From CAWEYO01 sp963813315 (lineage in GTDB: Bacteria; Pseudomonadota; Alphaproteobacteria; Rhizobiales; Rhizobiaceae): a stretch of DNA of 64,000 bases. Where the stretch lies: positions 1 to 64,000 of the forward strand of contig CAWEYO010000013.1 of NCBI GenBank assembly GCA_963813315.1. Reading direction: 5' to 3'. Numbering within the stretch: the first letter of the stretch is position 1; each line of letters begins with the position of its first letter. The notes below the pieces were generated by a model. It was not told the DNA's origin. It worked only from the letters and a program-made list of their open reading frames with translations, and did not search any database. Shown here piece by piece: positions 33,664-41,380 of this stretch. Both the position numbers and the translations under genes were made by a program.

Positions 33664-34098
33664 ATGAACCCAGCTACACTTTCTGCCCTCTCGGCGTTGG
33701 CCGGCTCGGCCATCGGTGCTCTGGCATCCGTGGCCACGACCTGGCTTACGCAGCATCATCAGGACAATACCCAACGGAAAAATCAGGAAGCTTCGCGACG
33801 CGAGCGCCTATTCGGCGAGTTCATCGACGAGGCATCAAGAACCTATGCCGACGGCATGATGCAGGAACGATTGGATGACCCGGCCAAGCTAGTTCCAATG
33901 TACGCTACTATCAATAAGCTTCGCCTCTTTGCCCAATCAGCCACTATCGGGGCTGCCGAGGCAGTGCTGGATGGGATTGTCGAAACATACGAAGCGGCTC
34001 CGGCTGCTCTGAAACCGCACAGTTCTAGCGAGGCCGCGCGTGACATCCTGCATCCTTTTGCGGAGGCTTGCCGGGCGGAATTGACCGATCTGCGGTGA
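33664..34098 (+). CDS. Hypothetical protein with N-terminal membrane helix
   Basis: A 144-residue protein. Residues 2-26 (TLSALSALAGSAIGALASVA) form one hydrophobic helix, and the rest is a soluble helical domain (REASRRERLFGEFIDEA-like segment, then a Leu/Ala-rich bundle). ATAGGAGAGCAAG gives a strong ribosome-binding site. Similar small one-span proteins of unknown function occur in rhizobia. It is a solitary gene between the RND pump and a gene-poor stretch. Confidence 0.6.
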   Translation: MNPATLSALSALAGSAIGALASVATTWLTQHHQDNTQRKNQEASRRERLFGEFIDEASRTYADGMMQERLDDPAKLVPMYATINKLRLFAQSATIGAAEAVLDGIVETYEAAPAALKPHSSSEAARDILHPFAEACRAELTDLR

Positions 34099-34922
34099 CG
34101 GGCTCACCTCTTTTGTCGAGCCGAAGCCTCGACGCCAAACGACTTAGGAAGGGAAAAGAAAACGCTTCAAGAGGATTTGGAAAATGCTTTTGCCCAAGCA
34201 GCGTCGTCCGTAAGCCCACTTTCGCAACGTGGGGAACGGTCTGCTTGGAGCCTCGATCCTACCTGGTTTTAATGTCTGCTAGCGCATTTTGTATGCTGAA
34301 AGCTGCCAGTCTGCTTCCGGCCCAATCAAGACGTTGGACGTGTCGACCCGAAGCGTCTGCAATTGGCGCATCCACGTCATCGAGCAACGCGAAGTCGTGA
34401 CCCAACCCGGACGTCAAAGCACTCGACTTCAACAGTCCGCTTCGCGCGCAAAAGCCGCCATCACAGCGGTAATCACAGCGGAGTCCTCGGAGCCTTCAAA
34501 TCCTCGAGGAAAGTCTGCATCAGGTGGACGGCTTCGCGCCTCGCCATTGGTGAAACCGGTGATGCGCTTTCGCTTGACGATGGGCTGTCCCTGACAAGTC
34601 ACGTTTCGCAGAACGGCCGTTGCATGACAGACAGCGGCGATTGGCTCGCCTGCGCCACCGACTCAAGGCACCCCGACGGCAGCACGCCCATCCGATCTCG
34701 GCGTCCAGTACCAACAGCCCTTGAAGGTGGCCAGACTAATCGGGTCGCGCCACCCGCCCGAACACCCGCCCACTCAGACCACGCGCCGAACCATCAGCGC
34801 ATCGCGCGGTCCCAGCGTCCGATACGCAGGCCGCCAAAGCGCATCCGGCGACGTTGCACCCCATCCAACACGCAACCCGATCAAGCATCACCGGGCGCCG
34901 TCGGAACCACCCACACCATTTC
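34099..34922. other. 824-bp stretch without a supported gene
   Basis: Several overlapping open frames exist in all directions but none has a start signal or recognisable domain. The stretch lies between a hypothetical gene and the FAD-oxidase fragment and probably holds decayed element DNA. Confidence 0.35.
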
Positions 34923-36106
34923 TCACCCCGGGCGGATGTTCTGGTTGTGGTGGAAGACGTTGTCGGGGTCGTACGTGGTCTTGACCTCCGCCAGCCGGTC
35001 GTAGACGGAGCCGCCGTACGCCTCGCGGACCCGGTCAGGGTCTTCGTCGCTGCCGAGGAAGTTGACGTAGACGCCTTGGCGGAAGGGGTCGAGAGCGGCG
35101 AAGAACTTTCTCGCCCAAGCGGTGTCGTGGTCGCCGAAGTCCTCGCCGGGCCGCCACACACCATCGAGGGTGATCGCGTGCGACGCCTGCCGGTTGCCAA
35201 ACGCCGTCCCGCCATCGGCAACTCGGCTGACCGCCCCCTTCAGATGGAACATCGCCACGTACGACCGTGGCGACGAGCAGGAGAACGCGTGCTCGGCGAT
35301 CACATCGATGAGGTCGTCGCGGAGCTCGGGGAGGTGGGTGGACTTCCAATAGTAGTTCCAACCGTGGACGACGGTCGAGTCGATCGCGCTCTGGAATCCC
35401 CCGTACGGCGTGGGCCCGACCAGGTCGATGAGGGGGGTCCGGAATGTGCGGAGCGGGCGGAGCACCTGCTCACCGTCCGCGATCGGCCCGGCGACGCAGG
35501 TACCGACCATTACCACCGGGCGCCAGTGCAGATCCTCGGGGATGACCGGCAGCGGCGGCGCGGCGCCGAATTTGACGACCGTGCCGAGTTCGTCGGGAGC
35601 GTCACGGACGAAGTCGCGGTAGAAGCGGAGAACCTCCCCGGCGTCGGTTGCGTCCCAGAGGATCGGTCCCGCCAGGATGATGGGCCCGACGGAATGGAGG
35701 CGGAACTCGAACGAGGTGACCACGCCGAAGTTGCCGCCGCCGCCTCGCAATGCCCAGAACAGGTCGGGGTGCTCGCACTCGGACGCCCGCAGCAGCTCGC
35801 CGTCGGCCGTCACGACGTCGACGGCGAGGAGGTTGTCGATCGTGAGGCCGTGCTTGCGCATCAGCCAGCCGACGCCACCGCCGAGGGTGAGCCCGGCGAC
35901 TCCGGTGTGGCTCACGATACCGCCGGTGGTGGCCAGACCGTGCGCCTGTGTCTCGCGGTCGACGTCGCCCCACAGCGCACCACCCTGCACCCAGGCCCTG
36001 CGGTCGGCGGGATCGACTCGCACGCCCCGCATGGCCGAGAGGTCGATGACGATCCCGTCGTCGCAAACGGCGGTGCCCGCCACGTTGTGGCCTCCGCCGC
36101 GTATGG
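34923..36106 (-). pseudogene. FAD-linked oxidase (BBE type), 5'-truncated
   Basis: About 394 residues of a berberine-bridge-like flavoprotein oxidase. The homologous part starts abruptly at IRGGGHNVAG, the middle of the FAD-binding PCMH domain. It continues through VQGGALWGDVDRETQAHGL, GLTLGGGVGWLMRKHGL and RGGGGNFGVVTSFEF to the C-terminal BBE motif YGGSVYDRLAEVKTTYDPDN and FHHNQNIRPG. The first 60 or so residues are missing; upstream sequence belongs to a different gene on the other strand. The very high GC and style resemble actinobacterial or distant donors, so horizontal transfer followed by truncation is likely. Confidence 0.75.
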
Positions 36107-36107
36107 C

Positions 36108-36210
36108 GTAAAAGGCTATCCACAATCGGCGCCGTTCGCGATGGGCAAGTTTGCGCTGCGCGGGCTGGCGCAGAGCATGGCGCGTGAGCTCGCCCCCCAG
36201 GGCACCTTGG
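36108..36210 (+). pseudogene. Fragment of a short-chain dehydrogenase
   Basis: A 33-residue stretch reading GYPQSAPFAMGKFALRGLAQ and then SMARELAPQG, which is the region after the catalytic Tyr/Lys of short-chain dehydrogenases. Both ends are cut: the FAD-oxidase fragment abuts it on one side, and on the other the sequence changes to non-homologous DNA before the RraA-like gene. It is a clear recombination scar. Confidence 0.65.
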
Positions 36211-36266
36211 GTCGAGAGATTCTGAACCCGACCGACGGTTCCTGGCATTCGAGAAAGACGTTCCCC

Positions 36267-36974
36267 ATGACACTTGGCCACACAACAATCGAGACGGCGA
36301 AGCGCGTCTCCACCGCGACCGTAACCACGGTGCTTTTGAAGAAAGGCCTGCGCAACGTATGGATGCGCGGCACCGTGCCGCTCAAGCCTGGCCAGCCACG
36401 CATCGCCGGACCTGCCTTCACCTTGCGTTTCGTGCCGCCGCGCGAGGATCTGGCGACACCCGCAAGCTGGGCCTCGCCGATCTCCACCCGCGCGGCCATT
36501 GAAGCGATGCCTGAGGGAGCGGTAGTGGTCGCCGACGCAATGGGCGTGACCGATGCCGGCATTTTTGGCGACATCCTCTCGGCCCGCATGGTCAAACGCG
36601 GTGCGGCCGGCCTGGTGACCGACGGCGCCGTCCGTGACGTCGAAGGCGTGGTCGGTACCGGCATATCTGTCTGGTGCAGCGGCGTCGCCGCGCCGCCCTC
36701 GGTTGCCGCACTTATCTTCGTTGGCTGGCAGGAGCCGATAGCCTGCGGCGGTGTCGCGATCTTTCCCGACGATCTGGTGCTGGCCGACGGCGATGGCGCC
36801 GTGGTCATCCCTGCAGCCGTCGTCGAAGAGGTGCTGGCGGAGGCCGTCGAGCAAGAACACATGGAGACCTGGATCATGGACAAGGTCGGCCGTGGCGCCG
36901 CATTGCCGGGGCTCTATCCCATGAGTGCGGAAACCAAAGCCCGCTACGAGGCGGCGAAGAAAGGCAGTGCTTGA
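36267..36974 (+). CDS. RraA-like / HMG-aldolase family protein
   Basis: A 235-residue protein of the RraA/oxaloacetate decarboxylase/4-hydroxy-4-methyl-2-oxoglutarate aldolase superfamily. The active-site motif is visible as LVTDGAVRDVEGV (Asp, Arg, Asp), preceded by GVTDAGIFGDILSARMVKRG. Complete motifs favour an aldolase or decarboxylase for 2-oxo acids over the RNase E inhibitor role. The start at 36267 follows GAGAAAGACG. It appears intact although it sits beside two gene fragments. The natural substrate is unknown. Confidence 0.82.
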   Translation: MTLGHTTIETAKRVSTATVTTVLLKKGLRNVWMRGTVPLKPGQPRIAGPAFTLRFVPPREDLATPASWASPISTRAAIEAMPEGAVVVADAMGVTDAGIFGDILSARMVKRGAAGLVTDGAVRDVEGVVGTGISVWCSGVAAPPSVAALIFVGWQEPIACGGVAIFPDDLVLADGDGAVVIPAAVVEEVLAEAVEQEHMETWIMDKVGRGAALPGLYPMSAETKARYEAAKKGSA

Positions 36975-37110
36975 GGCTGGCCCGTCGCTGAGGCTGCCAT
37001 TGGCTGCTCGCCCCCGGGCATGCGATCTTGCGAACGGCAATCGGCATCGGCAAAACTGTCGGCGGCGATCATAGGGGCCGATCGCCGCGTGCGAACATCG
37101 AGGAGTGGCC

Positions 37111-37953
37111 ATGCCTGAAACCGACAATGCCGACCAGATCGCCTATTGGAACGCCGACGCCGGTGAGGCCTGGGCCGCCTTACAGGAGCAGTTGGACGCC
37201 CAGTTGGCGCCTCATGGTTTGCGGGCGATGGAAGCTCTCGCTCCCGCGGCGGGTGAGCGCATAGTCGATGTGGGCTGCGGCTCCGGCCAGACGAGCTTGG
37301 CGTTGGGGCAAGCCGTAGGTCGCAGCGGCGCGGTCATGGGACTCGATGTCTCGCGGCCGTTGCTGGATCTGGCCCGCCGACGCGCTGCCGAGTCCGGCGC
37401 CGCCAACGTGTCGTTCGCCGAGGCCGACGTCCAGACCTACGCCTTCGCGCCGGCGACATTCGATGCAGTTTTCTCGCGCTTCGGCGTGATGTTCTTCGCC
37501 GACCCGCCGACGGCTTTCGCCAACGTCCGGCGGGCGCTGAAGCCGGGTGGCCGGCTGGCGTTCGTGTGCTGGCGCACGCTCGCTGAGAACATCTTCATGA
37601 GCCTGCCGTACACGGCGGCCGCGGCGCAGTTTCCGCCTGCGCTGCCATCTACACCCGGTGCGCCTGGCCCCTTTGCCTTCGCCGACCCGGCTCGCGTGCG
37701 CCACATCTTATCCGGCGCCGGCTTCCGCGACATCGAAGTGGCCCAATATGACCGAAAAATCGGCAGCGGGAACCTGGAACAGACTTTGGCGGTGAGCCTT
37801 AAGATCGGCCTCCTCGGCCGTGCCTTGCGCGAACACCCCGAGAAGCGGTCGCTTGTGATCGATGATGTACGCGAGGCGTTGCGGCCGCATGTCGACGTAG
37901 ACGGTGTCGTGCGCCTGGGTTCGGCGAGCTGGATCGTGACGGCGCGCGCTTAG
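37111..37953 (+). CDS. Class I SAM-dependent methyltransferase
   Basis: A 280-residue methyltransferase. Motif I is IVDVGCGSGQTSLAL (residues 51-65), the acidic loop is MGLDVSRPLL, motif II is AEADVQTYAF and the FDAVFSRFGVMFF segment is post-motif II. The C-terminal half is variable and probably binds the substrate. GAGGAGTGGCC precedes the ATG. It follows the RraA-like gene by 136 bp on the same strand. It resembles UbiE/arsenite-methyltransferase-like enzymes broadly, but the substrate cannot be named. Confidence 0.85.
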   Translation: MPETDNADQIAYWNADAGEAWAALQEQLDAQLAPHGLRAMEALAPAAGERIVDVGCGSGQTSLALGQAVGRSGAVMGLDVSRPLLDLARRRAAESGAANVSFAEADVQTYAFAPATFDAVFSRFGVMFFADPPTAFANVRRALKPGGRLAFVCWRTLAENIFMSLPYTAAAAQFPPALPSTPGAPGPFAFADPARVRHILSGAGFRDIEVAQYDRKIGSGNLEQTLAVSLKIGLLGRALREHPEKRSLVIDDVREALRPHVDVDGVVRLGSASWIVTARA

Positions 37954-38292
37954 AGCACGATCCCGAACCGAAGGTCAGCGTTCAGCAAAAAAGCTGCAGA
38001 CTTTTCGAAAAGATCATGCGGCAAGGAGTTACAGCGGGATCCTAAGCTCGTCCCGCTCTACTAGAATATCCAACAACTCGACCTGTCTGAGCGGCGAGGC
38101 GCAAGTTCTCTTTGACGCTACCGCGGTCAAACGTCCAGGCGCGCTCCGACAAGAGTTCAGCAATGGGGACGCATCGCGACCTTCGCTATACCCAGCACAA
38201 ATGTCAGGAGCTGGCGGATAATCGTTGAAGAAGTCGGCAACGGATCGAGGGCTGCCTGGCAATTGCGCGCGGATGCATGGGGCGATTGCCGC
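37954..38292. other. Intergenic with repeat fragment
   Basis: Contains a rhizobial-type repeat fragment near 37952-38040 (TTAGAGCACGATCCCGA and TTTTCGAAAAGATCATGCGG). No gene is seen before the transposase remnant. Confidence 0.35.
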
Positions 38293-38764
38293 TCATGCCG
38301 GTTTCGGTTCCGGCATCGGGATGAGCTTTGCGAGTTTGGTTCTGGGCGGCGGCTGCGAGGTGGAACTCGTCGCGGGCGCCGTTCGGTCCTCGTAATCGCA
38401 GCCGATCGAGCTTCAGGATGCGTTTGAGGTGGGCGAACAGCATCTCGACCTTCTTCCGCTCACGGCGCGAGGTGACATAGGCGTCCGTGGCGGCGATGTC
38501 GCGGGCCATGTCGCGAGCACCCTCGTGGATCGAGCGCAGGATCTTGCGGGCGGGTGCGTTCGGACAGCACCGGAACTTCAGCGAGCAGCCGTCGCAGTCC
38601 AGCTTGCTGGCGCGATAGCGCATCATGCCGTTCTCATCGACGAGAGGGCGAGGGCATCCGATAGGCCTTCTGCCGTTGCCTGAGTTCCTTCCCGGCAGGG
38701 CAGATATAGGCATCGGCCTTGTGATCGTAACTGAAGCGAGCCAGGAAATCAGGGACATGGCCAT
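38293..38764 (-). pseudogene. IS1182-type transposase, C-terminal remnant
   Basis: About 150 residues of a DDE transposase C-terminus. It has the cysteine cluster RYRASKLDCDGCSLKFRCC and the terminal motif RRERKKVEMLFAHLKRILKL followed by DRLRLRGPNGARDEFHLAAAAQN. After one extra base the end reads TKLAKLIPMPEPKPA and stops. The N-terminal two thirds and the insertion-sequence ends are missing, so it is inactive. It marks insertion-sequence activity within the island. Confidence 0.8.
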
Positions 38765-39138
38765 GTTTTGACAAGGGCATTGCGGGCAAGAAGGTGCATT
38801 GGATCACGTCTCACTTGCGGATTGGCATCGACGAATTTGCAGACCACGTCACGCACCTGTTTCAGCTGCACGCCATCGGTAATGCAGAGCAGCCTTTTTT
38901 GTCTGACCTCCTGCCCTTGCGCGTCGAAAGACACCAAGCTGAAACTCAGTGAATCAGCCACAGCCGCCACGTAACCGAGAACCAGGCCGTCGTCCGCTTG
39001 GCACGAATCCTGGAGGGTATTGCCGGTTAAGAAATAGTCCGTGGTGGCGTAAGCGCTGGCTGGCAAGGCGATCATCGGAATGGCCAAGCCAAGGGCGAAC
39101 AGTGCACAGCCAGAGATTCTATCGCTCGATGTCGGCAT
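38749..39138 (-). CDS. Secreted Rap1a/Tai-domain protein
   Basis: A 129-residue exported protein with a signal peptide (residues 1-34, ALFALGLAIPMIALPASAYA). The mature part follows the Rap1a/Tai pattern: DYFLTGNTLQDSC, GLVLGYVAAVADSL, CITDGVQLKQVRDVV and NALVKTWPCP, with paired cysteines. In Serratia, Rap proteins are immunity factors against type VI amidase effectors; elsewhere the domain has unknown roles. No effector or secretion gene is nearby, so immunity is not claimed. The start at 39138 has GGAGCGG upstream. Its stop overlaps the transposase remnant end. Confidence 0.7.
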   Translation of the reverse strand: MPTSSDRISGCALFALGLAIPMIALPASAYATTDYFLTGNTLQDSCQADDGLVLGYVAAVADSLSFSLVSFDAQGQEVRQKRLLCITDGVQLKQVRDVVCKFVDANPQVRRDPMHLLARNALVKTWPCP

Positions 39139-39228
39139 GCTGGAGGCCGCTCCTGCACCTCTAGCTGTATCGTATAGTGTTACAAAATCTGGGCAATACA
39201 CGGGTGCTGGTCGGGAGCGGCGAGCGCG

Positions 39229-39618
39229 TTAGATGCGGGCTCGACCCCAGCCCGCATTGCGGACCTCAGCCTCACTGCAAAACCACCTCTCGTCCCTGAA
39301 GAACGAGATGCACGTGGCGGCGCAATATTTCTGCTGCGGCAGATGGTAAATGCGCTCACCTGTGGCCGCGATGTTGCCCTTGATGGTGCAGCTGCCAGAC
39401 GCCAACGGATTGTCGCCGCTGTAACCAATGACGCTGAGTGCCAGCAGGACCCCGATCAGTCCGGCGAGCAGCCAGGGACTTTCCAGCAGCCGACGATGGC
39501 GGTGGTCGACATAGCTTTTTGAGTGCCGCCGATGCCAGGCAGGCGGCTCGAATTCGTCGAGAGAGACTTGGTATTGGCGCGCGCCGCGCCAGTTGGACCG
39601 GTGGTTGTCTTTGCTCAT
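39229..39618 (-). CDS. Membrane-anchored protein with ExoI-like Cys domain
   Basis: A 129-residue protein. A soluble N-terminus (MSKDNHRSNWRGARQYQVSL) is followed by one transmembrane segment near residues 48-66 (LLAGLIGVLLALSVIGY). A small C-terminal domain follows: SCTIKGNIAATGERIYHLPQ, KYCAATCISFF, ERWFCSEAEVRNAGWGRAR. The GNI-GERIYHLP-Q-Y-F-E-AGWRRA pattern is found at the C-terminus of rhizobial thermonuclease/ExoI-like proteins. No nuclease domain is present here. Function unknown. Confidence 0.6.
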   Translation of the reverse strand: MSKDNHRSNWRGARQYQVSLDEFEPPAWHRRHSKSYVDHRHRRLLESPWLLAGLIGVLLALSVIGYSGDNPLASGSCTIKGNIAATGERIYHLPQQKYCAATCISFFRDERWFCSEAEVRNAGWGRARI

Positions 39619-40046
39619 GGCCGCAGTCGACTCGCGACCAGAAAACAGCAGCCCGCCATGCGTTCCCCCCGAAACCAGCAGCCCACCGAGACTTGATGAC
39701 TGATTCTGCTGGGCATCTGCAATGGCCTGGTTGGCTCTGGGTGATGACGTTGGGGAAGCAAGAAGCCGGGCGAGAGCAAGACTAGCTAAGTGCAAGACGA
39801 CGCAACGAACTGAGCGTGACGATTTTTCCTGACTTGTCGCATGCCCCTTTTCCGAGGATCACGTCGTAATTTTCATCCCCCACATCCATTCAGAAAATCG
39901 CCGCTTTTCGTATATGTCTCGTGCGCGCGAGGTACTTCATTTAAGGAGCGGGGCCGGAACCCTCTCCGGTGATAACCGTTGAGTCATTCTCGGGAGATCC
40001 CTCTACTGCTATGAGATCGACGGCAAGTCGCCCGAGCGGAGTGAAA
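39619..40046. other. Intergenic, nothing recognised
   Basis: About 430 bp between divergent genes. Open frames here are not supported by start signals. The 3' part carries the GGAG site for the gene at 40047. Confidence 0.35.
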
Positions 40047-40278
40047 ATGTCCGCGCGTGTCTTGTTTGGCTTCTTGCTCGGCATCAGCTCAGTCGCGGTG
40101 CCCGCGATTGCAATCGACGTTGACGCCGACTTGGGGCGTGAGCATCGGCGGCCGCGCCGGTGTTGGATCCAGTGGCGCTTTGGCGGGCGTGGGCCCAAGC
40201 GTCGACTGGGTCGGCGAAGCCGAGGCCGGCGGGTTCTTTCGGGGAAGTTCGGCATGGGCTGATTTACCAATTTTGTGA
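40047..40278 (+). CDS. Small secreted Gly-rich protein, one extra base
   Basis: A peptide of about 76 residues. The signal peptide is MSARVLFGFLLGISSVAVPA and the mature part starts IAIDVDADLG. Removing one G from GGGG near 40132-40137 lets the frame continue GVSIGGRAGVGSSGALAGVG, PSVDWVGEAEAGG and on to the stop. It is thus a short Gly/Ser/Val-rich exported protein. GGAG lies ten bases before the ATG. Function unknown. It stands just ahead of two more secreted low-complexity proteins on the same strand. Confidence 0.5.
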
Positions 40279-40366
40279 CCGGATATTGTGCCTGCAACGG
40301 GAATGCAAAGCATGTCGCTGACGGTGACTGATTGAGGACCACCGGTATCCACGCGAGGCAAACGCC

Positions 40367-41285
40367 ATGATGAGCTTTAGGAATCTGTTTATCGGGGCGG
40401 TTTCGGTCATCGCGCTATACACGCTTCCGCTGCACGCGGACCTCGGGTCCCTAGGACCTTCTTCGGCGTATGCCAAGGGCGGCAAAGGTGGGGGCAAAGG
40501 TAATGGCGGCGGCCATGGAAATGGAGGCGGCCATTCACACGGCGGCGGCAAATCACACGGCGGCGGCAAAGCAAACGGCGGCGGCAAGAGCCATGCGGAC
40601 CGCGCTGATCGTGGAAAGACAGCCTCGGCGCGAGGCCATTCCAAATCGCTGGTCGGCAAAGAGAGGACGCGCAGCAGCCATTCTTTCGCGAAAAGCTCGT
40701 CACGCCAAAGTCAAGAGCGCAAAAGCGGTGGACCGGAATCGAGCCCGGTCTCAACAGGTCGCGCTTCCCTCAACGATGGCCGCACCCAAGCTGAGATCCA
40801 ATTTCGAGGAAACCTTGAAGGAAAAGAACCTCAACGCTAAGCTGGCGGGACAATTCGCGGCTGCGCAAGCCGAATTCGATTCGCTGGTGACGGATGCGGA
40901 GCTGACGCCTTACGACGGCGCTATGGGCAGGCCACCCACCGTGAGCTTGCCGCAGATCCTCGGGCCCTCGCGCGGCCAGGGCGGCGAGGCGACGGCACGA
41001 CCGCTGGACAGTTTGCTTCGCCGTGAGCAGCAATTCGCCCTGCGTCCCGGCACGCCCGAGGTCATCGTGCGCGCCTGCCGCGAGGCAATAGTCGCCGCCG
41101 CGGTTCCGCACGGCGCGGTGAGCGTGAGCGCAGCCAGCGCAGGCCGGCTCGGCCGCGCCGGCGACGCGCTCGTGGCGCCGATCTCCGTCTCCATCGAATA
41201 TCTTCGGCAGGGCGGGATCGAAAGGCGCCAGGCGCGGGTGAACTGTCTTCTTACCGAGGAAGGGGCAGTTGTCGCGCTGCGGTGA
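40367..41285 (+). CDS. Secreted protein with (GGG-H/K) repeats, one extra base
   Basis: An exported protein of about 305 residues. After a signal peptide (MSFRNLFIGAVSVIALYTLP) comes a low-complexity block of Gly-rich repeats (GGGKGNGGGHGNGGGHSHGG and more) spanning about residues 37-75, with His suitable for metal or polymer binding. A basic Ser/Arg-rich linker leads into an NLNAKLAGQF helix region and then a C-terminal domain ending VNCLLTEEGAVVALR. The frame changes once near 40790-40800; one extra base is likely. It is the upstream neighbour of the coiled-coil export-domain gene. Function unknown. Confidence 0.55.
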
Positions 41286-41380
41286 CCACGTCTGCGAAGA
41301 TGGAGCAAAGGCATGAATGTCCAAAGCTCCATGGATCGATTCATCCAACCGCGCGTTGGCTTTGCGAGGATCGGGTCTCC

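Noticed and set aside
34854..36974. 706-codon plus-strand frame that contains the RraA-like gene
   Set aside because: The first 470 codons are the antisense of the FAD-oxidase fragment; only the part from 36267 is protein-like on this strand.
34923..37127. 734-codon minus-strand frame as a full-length FAD oxidase
   Set aside because: Homology stops at about 36106; the N-terminal third is the antisense of the RraA-like gene.
38749..39138. Type VI secretion effector-immunity pair
   Set aside because: Only the immunity-like domain is present; neighbours are a transposase remnant and an ExoI-like protein.
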